This document shows, piece by piece, positions 17,981-26,005 of a DNA stretch of 40,284 nucleotides. Made by a program: the position numbers and the translations under genes. Numbering within the stretch: the first letter of the stretch is position 1; each line of letters starts with the position of its first letter. The stretch is taken from NCBI RefSeq assembly GCF_002015075.1, contig NZ_MUXZ01000032.1, positions 1-40,284 of the forward strand. The letters are read 5' to 3'. Below the pieces are notes generated by a model. It ran no database searches and was not told the DNA's origin. It saw only the letters and a program-made list of their open reading frames with translations. The stretch comes from Canicola haemoglobinophilus. Lineage in GTDB: Bacteria; Pseudomonadota; Gammaproteobacteria; Enterobacterales; Pasteurellaceae.

Positions 17981-18316
17981 TTAAATGTTCTTTGGTTGTG
18001 GGACTAACACTAAGTTAAACGCCCCTAAGATTTTTTGAATAGTCTCAAAACGTGGTTTGCTACCTTTGGAAAGCGTTTTATATAGACTTTCTCGTCCTAA
18101 TCCTGTTTGTTTGGCTAATTCTGCAATCCCCCTTGCTCTCGCTACATCATTCAAGGCTTCTAAAAATTCATCTTGATCACCTTCTCGCAATACTTCTGTT
18201 AAATAAGCTTGAATAGTTTCTTCATCAGTAAGAAATTCTGCCACATCAAAAGAGCGTAAGCCGTGCTTTTCTGCCATTTCTTCGTTAATGTCTATGTCAA
18301 TTTTTACGTTTTCCAT
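17981..18316 (-). CDS. Antitoxin with HTH domain (HigA / addiction-module antidote type)
   Basis: A 111-aa protein. The first part (SFDVAEFLTDEETIQAYLTEVL) is typical of 'probable addiction module antidote' proteins. A helix-turn-helix follows (IAELAKQTGLGRESLYKTLS, then KPRFETIQKILGAFNL). It should neutralise the adjacent RelE-fold toxin and repress the shared promoter. The start at 18316 has GGGG six bases upstream; a longer reading would need a TTG at 18328. It overlaps the 3' end of the toxin gene by 20 bp. Toxin first, antitoxin second is the HigBA order. Confidence 0.88.
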   Translation of the reverse strand: MENVKIDIDINEEMAEKHGLRSFDVAEFLTDEETIQAYLTEVLREGDQDEFLEALNDVARARGIAELAKQTGLGRESLYKTLSKGSKPRFETIQKILGAFNLVLVPQPKNI

Positions 18317-18644
18317 TTTTATCCCCAATTTGTTTTAACTCTATCCATAATGCGGTAGCTTTATCAATATCCGCTTGTTGTTTGGATTTATCCCCGCCGT
18401 GTAGAAGAATGTAGATAATCTCGCCTTGTTGTGCGTAGTAGATACGATAACCTTTCCCTGTATCTACCCGCATCTCGTAAATACCACCTGTACCTGTTAG
18501 CAATTTATGATCTCCAAAATTGCCTTTTGTTGCATTTTTAATCCGTCTAGCCACGGCAGCTTTTGCTATTGGATTTTTCAGGCTCTCCAACCATTGAGCA
18601 AAATTATCTGTAATGATGATTTCATTAGTAGTCTGTCCAGCCAT
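18297..18644 (-). CDS. RelE/HigB-fold toxin (addiction-module killer type)
   Basis: A 115-aa protein from the ATG at 18644, preceded by GGGGG. A TTG-initiated longer frame from 18701 lies upstream of the likely transcription start and is rejected. Family segments: FAQWLESLKNPIAKAAVARRI, GNFGDHKLLTGTGGIYEMRV, and GYRIYYAQQGEIIYILLHGGDKSKQQADIDKA. These match the RelE-superfamily 'addiction module killer' type, which cleaves mRNA on the ribosome. It is co-transcribed with the HTH antitoxin. Confidence 0.88.
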   Translation of the reverse strand: MAGQTTNEIIITDNFAQWLESLKNPIAKAAVARRIKNATKGNFGDHKLLTGTGGIYEMRVDTGKGYRIYYAQQGEIIYILLHGGDKSKQQADIDKATALWIELKQIGDKNGKRKN

Positions 18645-18672
18645 CTTGCCCCCATTAACATCACGCCCTTTG

Positions 18673-18701
18673 ATTGTATCCGAACAGATACAGCAAGACA
18701 A
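18673..18701 (-). promoter_or_regulatory. Promoter with embedded operator of the toxin-antitoxin pair
   Basis: On the minus strand TTGTCT (18701-18696), 17 bp, then TACAAT (18678-18673). The inverted repeat TGTATC-N6-GATACA (18675-18692) overlaps the -10 and spacer, the expected place for an autorepressing antitoxin complex. It also fixes the toxin start at 18644. Confidence 0.6.
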
Positions 18702-18777
18702 GCACGCGATGACTTATTCTAAACAACGTATTTTTAATACAATCCTTAATTTGATTTATGTCGTATTAGGAGAGATG

Positions 18778-18804
18778 AAAGTGCGGTAAAATTCACCGCA
18801 CTTT
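18778..18804. terminator. Inverted uptake-signal hairpin upstream of rsmE
   Basis: AAAGTGCGGT (18778-18787) and ACCGCACTTT (18795-18804) form a 10-bp stem with a 7-nt loop, followed by TTAATTT. It sits between the TA promoter and rsmE, about 48 bp before the rsmE start. TATCAT just downstream could be the rsmE -10. Confidence 0.65.
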
Positions 18805-18851
18805 TAATTTCTGCTATCATAACGCCCAAATTAACTAACCGATTAAATCAA

Positions 18852-19586
18852 ATGCGTATTCCTCGAATTTACCACCCCACTTCTTTAGAAAATCAACAAA
18901 ATTGTCAACTCAGCGATGATGCTGCAAATCATGTCGGTCGTGTTTTGCGTATGCAGGTAGGCGAGCACATTGAGCTATTTGATGGAAGTAACCATATTTA
19001 CCCAGCAATTATTACTCAAGCTAGTAAAAAAGCGGTTGAAGTGGAAATTCTTTCTCGTCAACTTGATGATCGGGAAAGCCCGTTATTTATTCATTTAGGA
19101 CAAGTGATTTCTCGTGGCGAACGTATGGAATTTACGATCCAAAAATCTGTGGAATTAGGTGTCAATGTGATTACTCCATTATGGTCTGAGCGTTGCGGCG
19201 TAAAACTTGATGCGGAACGTATGGAGAAAAAAATCCAGCAATGGCAAAAAATTGCAATTGCCGCTTGTGAGCAATGTGGGCGTAATGTGGTTCCTGAAAT
19301 TCGTCCATTAATGAAGTTACAAGATTGGTGCGCCGAACAAGACGGTACTTTAAAACTTAATTTGCACCCAAGAGCTCAATATAGTATCCGCACTTTACCT
19401 GAAATTCCTGCTCAAGGCGTGCGCTTATTAATCGGCTCGGAAGGTGGGCTTTCTGCTCAAGAAATTGCACAAACAGAAACCCAAGGATTTACTGAAGTGT
19501 TACTTGGCAAACGTGTTTTACGCACAGAAACAGCCGCACTTAGTGCTATTACAGCGCTACAAGTTTGCTTTGGCGATTTAGCTTAA
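18852..19586 (+). CDS. rsmE: 16S rRNA (uracil-1498-N3)-methyltransferase
   Basis: SPOUT-class enzyme making m3U1498 in 16S rRNA. The 244-aa product has the N-terminal PUA-like part (MRIPRIYHPTSL, HVGRVLRMQVGEHIELFDG). The trefoil-knot SAM site follows: HLGQVISRGERMEFTIQKSVELG, RLLIGSEGGLSAQEI and LGKRVLRTETAALSAI. Length fits the E. coli enzyme (243 aa). Flanked by an uptake-signal hairpin upstream and a bidirectional terminator downstream, so it looks monocistronic. Confidence 0.96.
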   Translation: MRIPRIYHPTSLENQQNCQLSDDAANHVGRVLRMQVGEHIELFDGSNHIYPAIITQASKKAVEVEILSRQLDDRESPLFIHLGQVISRGERMEFTIQKSVELGVNVITPLWSERCGVKLDAERMEKKIQQWQKIAIAACEQCGRNVVPEIRPLMKLQDWCAEQDGTLKLNLHPRAQYSIRTLPEIPAQGVRLLIGSEGGLSAQEIAQTETQGFTEVLLGKRVLRTETAALSAITALQVCFGDLA

Positions 19587-19591
19587 GATAG

Positions 19592-19628
19592 AAAAATGGT
19601 GCAAGTTAATCTGAACTGCACCATTTTT
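19592..19628. terminator. Bidirectional terminator between rsmE and srmB
   Basis: AAAAATGGTGCA (19592-19603) and TGCACCATTTTT (19617-19628) form a 12-bp stem with A and T runs on either side, serving the convergent rsmE and srmB genes. Confidence 0.9.
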
Positions 19629-19653
19629 ATTTCAACTCATTTTTCAAAACACT

Positions 19654-20976
19654 TTATTCAGCAACGCTTCCACTTGGCTTACGACGTTTACCAATATTTT
19701 TGCTGTCTTTATGGCGAAGTTTTTGTTTTTTCTTTTGCGCTGCTTTTTTCTTTTCTTCCAATTTAGTTTTAGCACGTGCCTTTTGTTTTTTACTCACCGT
19801 TTTTATCTCGCCATCTTTTGGCGGATTAGTTCTTGGTTCTAAACCTTCAATGATACGAGGTTTGAGCAATTCTTCGGTATAACGTTTGATTTTGCCCAAT
19901 AATTTATAATCATGGGCTTCAACAAAAGAAACTGCGGTGCCTTTTTTGCCCGCTCTTGCCGTGCGCCCAATACGGTGTAAATAAGTATCCGCACTATACG
20001 GCAAATCAAAATTCATCACATGGCTGACATCATCAATATCAATACCACGAGCCGCTACATCCGTGGCAACTAACACTGTAACCACGCCATTTTTCAATTT
20101 ATCAATAGCATTATTACGTTGTGTTTGTGCCATCTCCCCTTCTAAATAAGTGCTACGAATACCACGTTTGCGTAAAGTTTCTGATAGTTCACGCACATCT
20201 TCACGGCGACGCACAAAGACAATACCGCGACTGACTTGCTCAGTTTCAATAAAACGCGCAAGCAATTTAATCTTGTGCTCATTGCTATCTGCATGGTAAT
20301 ACCATTGATTAATTTTTTTCCGCTCACGGCGACTTGGTTCTGCATCAACTTGCACAGGATTGGTCAACAAACGAGAGGCAAAATCTATTAATAACTCGCC
20401 TTCAAGGGTTGCGGAAAATAATAAAGTCTGCTTACGCCAGCGTGTTTCCGCCGCAATTTTTTCCGCATCCTGCCCGAATCCCATTTGTAACATGCGATCT
20501 GCTTCATCAAAAATCAGCATTTCTACCGCTCGACAATCAAAGTTCTCTTCTTTTATGTATTGCAATAAACGTCCCGGTGTTGCCACCACAATATCTTGGT
20601 TTTTATTAAAAACTTCGCCATGATTTTGATAAGCAACGCCGCCGGTAATAGTGGCAATACTTAAATTGGTAAATTGGGCTAATTCTTCCGCTTGTTCCGC
20701 TACTTGCATCGCTAACTCACGAGTTGGCGTAAGCACTAAAATACGTGGCGCACCCGGTTTACGACGGGGATAATCCAATAAATGCTGAATAGCTGGCAAT
20801 AAAAAAGCGGCCGTTTTTCCTGTGCCCGTTGGTGCTGAACCTAATACATCTCTCGCCTCCATAATGGCTGGAATAGCATCAAGTTGAATAGCAGTTGGTC
20901 GAGAATAGCCTTTTTTTGCAATGGCTTTTAATAATTGAGGGGAAAGATCGAAATCTTCAAATTGCGCTGAAGTCAT
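19654..20976 (-). CDS. srmB: ATP-dependent DEAD-box RNA helicase, 50S assembly
   Basis: Helicase acting early in large-subunit assembly. The 440-aa product has a Q-motif (GYSRPTAIQ), motif I (APTGTGKT), Ia (PTRELA), GG, Ib (TPGRL), II (DEAD, in IFDEADRM), III (SAT), IV (IVFVRRR), V (ATDVAARGIDIDDV) and VI (HRIGRTARAGKKG). A basic tail rich in Lys/Arg covers about residues 380-440. The closest match by eye is E. coli SrmB rather than RhlE or DeaD, and the divergent neighbour trmN6 (yfiC) is the same as in E. coli. Confidence 0.92.
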   Translation of the reverse strand: MTSAQFEDFDLSPQLLKAIAKKGYSRPTAIQLDAIPAIMEARDVLGSAPTGTGKTAAFLLPAIQHLLDYPRRKPGAPRILVLTPTRELAMQVAEQAEELAQFTNLSIATITGGVAYQNHGEVFNKNQDIVVATPGRLLQYIKEENFDCRAVEMLIFDEADRMLQMGFGQDAEKIAAETRWRKQTLLFSATLEGELLIDFASRLLTNPVQVDAEPSRRERKKINQWYYHADSNEHKIKLLARFIETEQVSRGIVFVRRREDVRELSETLRKRGIRSTYLEGEMAQTQRNNAIDKLKNGVVTVLVATDVAARGIDIDDVSHVMNFDLPYSADTYLHRIGRTARAGKKGTAVSFVEAHDYKLLGKIKRYTEELLKPRIIEGLEPRTNPPKDGEIKTVSKKQKARAKTKLEEKKKAAQKKKQKLRHKDSKNIGKRRKPSGSVAE

Positions 20977-21026
20977 ATTTATCTATATTAAAGAATTGGT
21001 ATTCAAAAAAAATTGTGGCAAATTAT

Positions 21027-21052
21027 ACCGCACTTTGCCCTTAAAGTGCGGT
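21027..21052. repeat. Inverted uptake-signal pair in the srmB/trmN6 divergent region
   Basis: ACCGCACTTT (21027-21036) and AAAGTGCGGT (21043-21052) form a 10-bp stem with a 6-nt loop, then CAATTTTC. Unlike the other dyads it is not behind a gene. It lies between two divergent starts, 18 bp before the trmN6 ATG, so it would be in the trmN6 leader or promoter. Confidence 0.8.
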
Positions 21053-21069
21053 CAATTTTCAGGATATTT

Positions 21070-21795
21070 ATGACAAAGCAATTCATCACAAAAAAGCAAG
21101 GCTTTACCTTTAAACAATTTCATATTAATCAGGATCAATGTGCGATGAAAGTGGGTACTGATGGGATTTTACTGGGGGCATGGGCCAACATAGCACAAGC
21201 TAACCGCTTATTAGATTTAGGCACAGGAACGGGCTTAATCGCCTTGATGCTAGCGCAAAGAACTGCCGAACATTGTCGTATTAGCGCAGTTGAACTGGAT
21301 CCGCAAGCCTATTTACAAGCGCAAGAAAATTGCAAGCAAAGTCCTTGGGCAAAGAAGATCCAAGTTTTCCAGCAAGACATTATGGCTTTTGCACAAGATT
21401 GCAGGCATAAATTTGATGTGATTACCGCTAATCCTCCTTATTTTGCGCAAGGGATAGATTGTGCCAATGAACAACGTAATTTAGCACGCTATACCCTAGC
21501 TCAGAGTCATTTAGATTGGCTCCATGCAGCTGAAAAACTCTTAAGCCCACAGGGCGAAATTCATTTCGTATTACCCTTTGAGGCTGGAAAAAGTCTGCAA
21601 AAACAAACCGCACTTTTTTGCATGAGAGAATGTGAAGTGATTACCAAAGAAGGTAAAACGCCACAGCGTTTATTGTTGAGCTTTAGCCGAAACGCACAGC
21701 CTTGTGCGAAAAGTCAGTTGCTGATTTATGATAAGAACAATCAATATAGCGCAGAATTTAAAGCATTGACCCAAGATTTTTATTTGAAATTTTAA
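21070..21795 (+). CDS. trmN6: tRNA1(Val) (adenine-37-N6)-methyltransferase
   Basis: SAM-dependent enzyme forming m6A37 in tRNA1-Val. The 241-aa product starts at 21070 after AGGATATTT; a longer frame from 21013 would begin upstream of the uptake hairpin and is not supported. Motifs: KVGTDGILLGAWA, SAM motif I (LLDLGTGTGLIALMLAQR), AVELDPQAYLQAQEN and the catalytic N6-adenine motif NPPYF (in VITANPPYFAQG). It is divergent from srmB, as in E. coli (yfiC). An uptake core lies inside near 21607. Confidence 0.93.
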   Translation: MTKQFITKKQGFTFKQFHINQDQCAMKVGTDGILLGAWANIAQANRLLDLGTGTGLIALMLAQRTAEHCRISAVELDPQAYLQAQENCKQSPWAKKIQVFQQDIMAFAQDCRHKFDVITANPPYFAQGIDCANEQRNLARYTLAQSHLDWLHAAEKLLSPQGEIHFVLPFEAGKSLQKQTALFCMRECEVITKEGKTPQRLLLSFSRNAQPCAKSQLLIYDKNNQYSAEFKALTQDFYLKF

Positions 21796-21809
21796 GTAGA
21801 AATTCGCTG

Positions 21810-22406
21810 TTATTTTTTAAATTTAGACCAAATTTTATCTTCTTGCCCACGCCATAAACGTTGGATATTTTCATGGTGGCGATAAACCAGCAAACAGCAA
21901 ACTAAAGCAACGGGGAAAGTAAATTCTGGTTTAAACCACCACACATAAAAAGGCACAGTTAGCGCAGTGACCACCGCACTTAAAGATGAATAACCGCTAA
22001 TAATAAAAACGAAAAACCAAGTGCCAAGCATTGATCCCACAACGCCCCAAGCAATTGGCGCAATAGCACCGAATGCAGTGGCAACGCCTTTGCCACCTTT
22101 AAACTTAAAGAAAACCGGGAAAATATGTCCCAAACAAGCACCTAGCGCTACCATGCCTAATTCAAAATGAGTTAAACCGAGATAATATCCAGCCCAAACG
22201 GGTAACATGCCTTTTAGAATATCGAAGAGTAAAACCGCTAAAGCCAGCCAACGACCACCAATTCGCAAGACATTTGTTGCACCTGGATTGTGTGAGCCTT
22301 GTTCACGAGGATCACCAAGTCCCGCAAGACGACAAATTAAAATAGCACTAGAAATCGAGCCTAATAAATAAGCTAATAGCATATAAATAATTGCAAACAA
22401 ACTCAT
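21810..22406 (-). CDS. plsY: Acyl-phosphate:glycerol-3-phosphate acyltransferase
   Basis: Inner-membrane enzyme that transfers the acyl group from acyl-phosphate to glycerol-3-phosphate, the first step of phospholipid synthesis. About 198 aa from the ATG at 22406 (ATGs at 22406 and 22409 follow GGAG); the frame runs further upstream but with residues unlike the family. Motifs: LLGSISSAILICRL, the glycine/phosphate loop GSHNPGATNVLRIGGR, and FKFKGGKGVATAFGA. Five or more hydrophobic segments. Divergent from folB with about 98 bp between starts, the arrangement known in H. influenzae and E. coli. Confidence 0.95.
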   Translation of the reverse strand: MSLFAIIYMLLAYLLGSISSAILICRLAGLGDPREQGSHNPGATNVLRIGGRWLALAVLLFDILKGMLPVWAGYYLGLTHFELGMVALGACLGHIFPVFFKFKGGKGVATAFGAIAPIAWGVVGSMLGTWFFVFIISGYSSLSAVVTALTVPFYVWWFKPEFTFPVALVCCLLVYRHHENIQRLWRGQEDKIWSKFKK

Positions 22407-22504
22407 CATCAGCTCCAAGTTGCTAGAAAAGAAAATTTTTGTTCGTCTATTGTACATAAACTTGATAGCATAAGCCTAATAGAATTTTACTCATCGGAGC
22501 TACA

Positions 22505-22867
22505 ATGACAGATAAAATATTTATTGAAGGATTAACCGCACTTGCCCAAATTGGTGTTTACGATTGGGAGCAACAAATTAAACAAAAATTGATTTTTGAT
22601 ATTGAAATGGCGTGGGATTGTCGCCAAGCAGCGCTCACAGATGATGTGAATTATTGCTTAAATTATGCGGAAGTGAGTGAATTTATTTTGGATTATGTAC
22701 AATCCCGTCCTTTCTTATTAATTGAGCGAGTAGCTTATGAAGTGGCACAACAATTAAGAGAAAAATTCAATATTTCTTGGCTCAAACTAAAATTAAGCAA
22801 GCCTAAAGCTGTGGCAGAAGCCAATAATGTAGGCATTATTATTGAGCAAGGAAAATTGCCAAATTAA
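22505..22867 (+). CDS. folB: Dihydroneopterin aldolase
   Basis: Folate pathway enzyme that cleaves (and epimerises) 7,8-dihydroneopterin. The 120-aa product is of family length. It has IGVYDWEQQIKQKLIFDIEM at the N-terminus, DDVNYCLNYAEV, LIERVAYEVAQQL with the conserved Glu, and KLSKPKAVAEANNVGIIIE containing the catalytic Lys. GGAG precedes the ATG. Its last 4 bases overlap the convergent yigB gene. An uptake core is near 22537. Confidence 0.96.
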   Translation: MTDKIFIEGLTALAQIGVYDWEQQIKQKLIFDIEMAWDCRQAALTDDVNYCLNYAEVSEFILDYVQSRPFLLIERVAYEVAQQLREKFNISWLKLKLSKPKAVAEANNVGIIIEQGKLPN

Positions 22868-23583
22868 CTTTTAACTGCCAACTCCAACAACTGTTCCAAA
22901 TTAGTCATTTCTGAGGTTGGCAACAATTTAGCTTCAGGGAAATCGTTGAGGGATTTTCCTGATAAATTAAGCCAAACCGCCTGACAGCCAGCCTGAATTG
23001 CACCTTGTACATCAGTGACTAAATTATCTCCCACATGCAAAATTTCCTCTGGTTTTAAATTAAATCGTTGCGCAGTTTGCCAAAATAAATCGCCATGTGG
23101 CTTGGCTCGTCCATGTTCACCGCCACGCAACACCCAGTCAAAATGGTCAAAACCAATGCGCTCAGGTTCAACATTCCCATTGGTAATTACTGTCAATATA
23201 AAGTGCGGTTTTAATTTTGCTAGCACAGTAAAACTTTGTTGTGGTACAGCAACCTTATGGCGCCATTGCACAAAAACAGCCATGCTTTGAGCTGAAATTT
23301 GTTCAATTTCCACCGCACTTTTGCCATGAAAAGTTAACAATTGACGAATAGTAGCTAAACGCCAAGCCACCACATCTTCACATAAAAGCGGATCTTGTTG
23401 TTCCACTCGTTTCTTCCAAACTTGCCAATAACTCAAATCCAGTTGTGGAATTTGGCTTTCTTGTTGCAAACTGGCGACAAAATTCAACTCAGCTAAACGG
23501 ATCACCTCTGAATTATCATAAAGCGTATCGTCTAAATCAAAACTAATGAGTTTGAAAGGTTGTAAAGAGCGGTAATATTTCAT
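22864..23583 (-). CDS. yigB: HAD-family phosphatase, YigB type
   Basis: Haloacid-dehalogenase hydrolase. In E. coli YigB dephosphorylates the riboflavin precursor 5-amino-6-(5-phosphoribitylamino)uracil and FMN. The 239-aa product has motif I FDLDDTLYDN (nucleophile Asp), a helical cap (about 25-110), motif II TVITNGNVEP, a conserved Lys in GRAKPHGDLF and motif III HVGDNLVTDVQGAIQAG. It follows xerC by 15 bp on the same strand, the gene order known from E. coli. The substrate is inferred by homology. Confidence 0.88.
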   Translation of the reverse strand: MKYYRSLQPFKLISFDLDDTLYDNSEVIRLAELNFVASLQQESQIPQLDLSYWQVWKKRVEQQDPLLCEDVVAWRLATIRQLLTFHGKSAVEIEQISAQSMAVFVQWRHKVAVPQQSFTVLAKLKPHFILTVITNGNVEPERIGFDHFDWVLRGGEHGRAKPHGDLFWQTAQRFNLKPEEILHVGDNLVTDVQGAIQAGCQAVWLNLSGKSLNDFPEAKLLPTSEMTNLEQLLELAVKS

Positions 23584-23598
23584 CTCGTTTTCCTGTGA

Positions 23599-24486
23599 TT
23601 ATTTCTTGCGTTTTGCACGAGGATGCGCACTATCATAAACCTGCGCTAAATGTTGAAAATCCAAATGGGTATAAATCTGGGTAGTAGATAAATTGCTATG
23701 CCCCAATAATTCTTGTACCGCACGCAAATCTGAACTATTTTCCAACATGTGAGTGGCAAAAGAATGGCGTAATTTATGGGGGTGCAGATGTCCGTTTAAG
23801 CCTTGGCGAATACCCCAAATTCCCATACGTTTTTGAATAGAATTGTGAGAAATGCGATTACCTAATTGACTCACAAACAAAGCATCATCTTTTGGATTAA
23901 ATAACAACCGCACTTTTAACCATTGTTGGATTGCATGGGAAGCATAACGCCCAAAAGGTAAAATTCGCTCTTTGTTTCCTTTACCAATGACACGAACCTC
24001 ACGCGAGCGCAGATTGATACTATTCAAATTCAAGCCTTGCAACTCAGACAAACGCAAACCCGAGCTATACATCAATTCCATCATGGCTTTATCACGCAAA
24101 TCAATAGGCTCTTTACTCGCATTATTAAGCAACTGTTGAACCTGTTCCACATCCAGATTTTTTGGGAGATGTTTCCCTTGTTTTGGTGCGGAAATGCCTG
24201 TGGCTGGATTAACTTGTAATTCCCCTTGCACAACCAAATAACTTAAAAATTGGCGCAATGCGGATAAGCGTAATGCCAAACTTTTTTCATGTAGCCCGTC
24301 CTTACGACTTTGAGCTAACACAAAACGTACTACACTTGGCGTAATCTGTTGCCAAGATTGAATATCATTCTGTCGCAAAATCATCACAACTTTTTCCAAC
24401 TGGCGCTGGTAATTGATGAGCGTATGTGGACTAAGTTGCCGTTCAATACGCAAGTAGTTGTAATATTTTTGCAACAGATGCTCCAT
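23599..24486 (-). CDS. xerC: Tyrosine recombinase XerC
   Basis: Site-specific recombinase that acts with XerD at dif to resolve chromosome dimers. The 295-aa product has an N-terminal SAM-like core-binding domain (LSPHTLINYQRQLEKV) and a catalytic domain with the pentad Arg (YSSGLRLSEL), Lys (GKGNKERILP), HxxR (HKLRHSFATHML), His (LGHSNLS) and nucleophile Tyr (TTQIYTHLD). XerC rather than XerD is supported by the yigB neighbour. It is transcribed after the XRE gene (24 bp gap) and before yigB. Confidence 0.94.
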   Translation of the reverse strand: MEHLLQKYYNYLRIERQLSPHTLINYQRQLEKVVMILRQNDIQSWQQITPSVVRFVLAQSRKDGLHEKSLALRLSALRQFLSYLVVQGELQVNPATGISAPKQGKHLPKNLDVEQVQQLLNNASKEPIDLRDKAMMELMYSSGLRLSELQGLNLNSINLRSREVRVIGKGNKERILPFGRYASHAIQQWLKVRLLFNPKDDALFVSQLGNRISHNSIQKRMGIWGIRQGLNGHLHPHKLRHSFATHMLENSSDLRAVQELLGHSNLSTTQIYTHLDFQHLAQVYDSAHPRAKRKK

Positions 24487-24509
24487 AATTTGCCTCTACA
24501 TTTGCTTGA

Positions 24510-24854
24510 TTAATCTTTCAGTTTCCATTTTACCAAACGTTCAACGAGTGCCAAAAACTCACTTCTTTCTCCATGATCTAATTGGCTCAATAAACGCTCC
24601 AATGTTCTGGCTTGATCCATAGTTCGATTACTACTATCTGTGAGCAAATCTGCTACCTCACAATGAAAAATCTCGGATAGTTCTACTAAACGCAACACTG
24701 TTGGCGTGGTTTTACCCCGCTCCATACGAGATACTGCATCATTGCTCATATCCAAAATTTCCGCTAATTGAGCTTGTGTTAAACCGCTTGCTTGCCGATA
24801 TTTTGCAATCGCCTGACCAATTTGTTCCATCAACTGTCGATTTTTATCTGTCAT
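24510..24854 (-). CDS. XRE-family transcriptional regulator
   Basis: A 114-aa protein with an N-terminal Cro/C1-type helix-turn-helix (about residues 10-65: GLTQAQLAEILDMSNDAVSRMERGKTTPT split across the turn). A short C-terminal helical part (ERLLSQLDHGERSEFLALVERLV) is likely used for dimerisation. Targets unknown. It precedes xerC and yigB on the same strand, so it may be the first gene of that operon. It is divergent from the WYL regulator, with 206 bp between starts. A TTACAT-N3-ATGTAA palindrome in that gap is a candidate operator for it. Confidence 0.82.
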   Translation of the reverse strand: MTDKNRQLMEQIGQAIAKYRQASGLTQAQLAEILDMSNDAVSRMERGKTTPTVLRLVELSEIFHCEVADLLTDSSNRTMDQARTLERLLSQLDHGERSEFLALVERLVKWKLKD

Positions 24855-24921
24855 CGCTTTCCCCTCGTTAGAATGGGGAAATAATAGACATTGACTTTTA
24901 TCTATAAATAGCCAATCATAC

Positions 24922-24936
24922 TTACATTAGATGTAA
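24922..24936. promoter_or_regulatory. Palindrome between XRE and WYL genes
   Basis: TTACAT-TAG-ATGTAA is a perfect 6-bp-arm inverted repeat 68 bp upstream of the XRE start. It could be an operator of the XRE protein. A TATAAT at 24943-24948 on the + strand follows it. Confidence 0.4.
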
Positions 24937-24976
24937 AAAGTCTATAATTCTATTTTCTCAAAATTTTTAAAAAATT

Positions 24977-25028
24977 TTTTCAAGACGACACAACCTGACA
25001 TGCAATGCAATTTCGAGTCTGGTAAAGT
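24977..25028 (+). promoter_or_regulatory. Shared-motif promoter of the WYL-GTPase operon
   Basis: TTTTC (24977-24981), 4 nt, CGACA-CAACC-TGACA (24986-25000), 22 nt, then TAAAGT (25023-25028), with TG before it as in an extended -10. The same layout stands before both FtsZ-like genes, where the right arm is the perfect TGTCG. Here the right arm has two mismatches, as might suit weaker autoregulation. No good -35 hexamer fits, so an activator is possible. The TATAAT at 24943 is an alternative promoter; the motif would then act as a downstream repressor site. Confidence 0.6.
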
Positions 25029-25060
25029 TATACCATCCTTAACAAGAAGGAACACAAAGA

Positions 25061-25960
25061 ATGAAGAAAAACGAAATATTAGCCAAAAGAATTAGTATAA
25101 TTCTAAATAAACTCAATCAGGGGATACGTCTTGATATTAACCAACTTGCTGAAGATTTTGAGACTTCCATTCGTACAATTCAACGTGATTTCAAAGATCG
25201 CCTCAATTTTTTACATTGGAAAGAGGAAGGCCCACGCTACTATCAATTAGATCGCCAAAAATCAGGTTTTCTCACTGAAGAAGATATTCAACGTTTTGCT
25301 GTTTTTGCCAGCGTATCTGATTTATTTCCCAAAATCGACCGCACTTTTTACCAAGAAAAATTACTACAAAGTATCCAAGTAAAAGGGCTGCAATATGAAG
25401 ATATTAATGGCAAAGAAAAAGAGTTTGAACAACTCAATCAAGCCATTAAAAATCATCAAGTGATCAGTTTTAGTTATTACAAAAACAGCACTAAGCAAAG
25501 CAAATTCTACCAAGTTTGTCCTTATAGTCTTACCAACAAAAATGGCATTTGGTATTTAATCGGCACCGAGCAAAACAAACAAAAAACCTTTTGTTTTACT
25601 CAAATGAGCCATTTGCAAATTTTGGCAGAGCAGTTTGAACCTAATCAAAAGCTGATTGAGGAAATTCAAAACAATGACAGTATTTCTCACGGCAATCAAA
25701 TCAGCGAAATTTTAATTAAAGTGTCCGCTTACGCAGCACCTTATTTTTTACGCCGAAACCTACTCCCAAACCAAAAATTAGTACATAAATCCGAAAACGG
25801 AGAACTGATTCTCTCCAGCGAAAATGTCAACGAACTCGACATAGTTCCACTTGTGCAATATTGGATACCGCACTTAGTGATTATTAGTCCGAGTGAAATG
25901 CAAAATAAAATGTTAGAGAAATTGCAACTGTATCTCTCTAGCCACAAAAGTATAAAATAG
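25061..25960 (+). CDS. WYL-domain transcriptional regulator (HTH-WYL, CapW/BrxR-like layout)
   Basis: A 299-aa cytoplasmic regulator. The N-terminal winged helix-turn-helix is INQLAEDFETSIRTIQRDF (about 27-45). The WYL domain (about 125-200) has HQVISFSYYKN and NGIWYLIGTEQN. A C-terminal WCX-like part (about 215-299) has LIKVSAYAAPYFLRRNLLP and QYWIPHLVIISPSEM. Regulators of this layout often sit first in phage-defence loci and are thought to sense nucleic-acid or nucleotide ligands. It is followed after 45 bp by four dynamin-like GTPase genes on the same strand. The motif upstream recurs before two distant genes, so this protein is the best candidate to bind it. Two uptake cores (25339, 25867) show the gene is not a very recent arrival. 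Confidence 0.88.
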   Translation: MKKNEILAKRISIILNKLNQGIRLDINQLAEDFETSIRTIQRDFKDRLNFLHWKEEGPRYYQLDRQKSGFLTEEDIQRFAVFASVSDLFPKIDRTFYQEKLLQSIQVKGLQYEDINGKEKEFEQLNQAIKNHQVISFSYYKNSTKQSKFYQVCPYSLTNKNGIWYLIGTEQNKQKTFCFTQMSHLQILAEQFEPNQKLIEEIQNNDSISHGNQISEILIKVSAYAAPYFLRRNLLPNQKLVHKSENGELILSSENVNELDIVPLVQYWIPHLVIISPSEMQNKMLEKLQLYLSSHKSIK

Positions 25961-26005
25961 TCGAATTCAATACAACACAATTAGTTAACCTTAAGTGAGG
26001 AAATT

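Noticed and set aside
21013..21069. Longer N-terminus of trmN6
   Set aside because: It includes the uptake-signal hairpin; the ATG at 21070 follows AGGATATTT and matches the family start.
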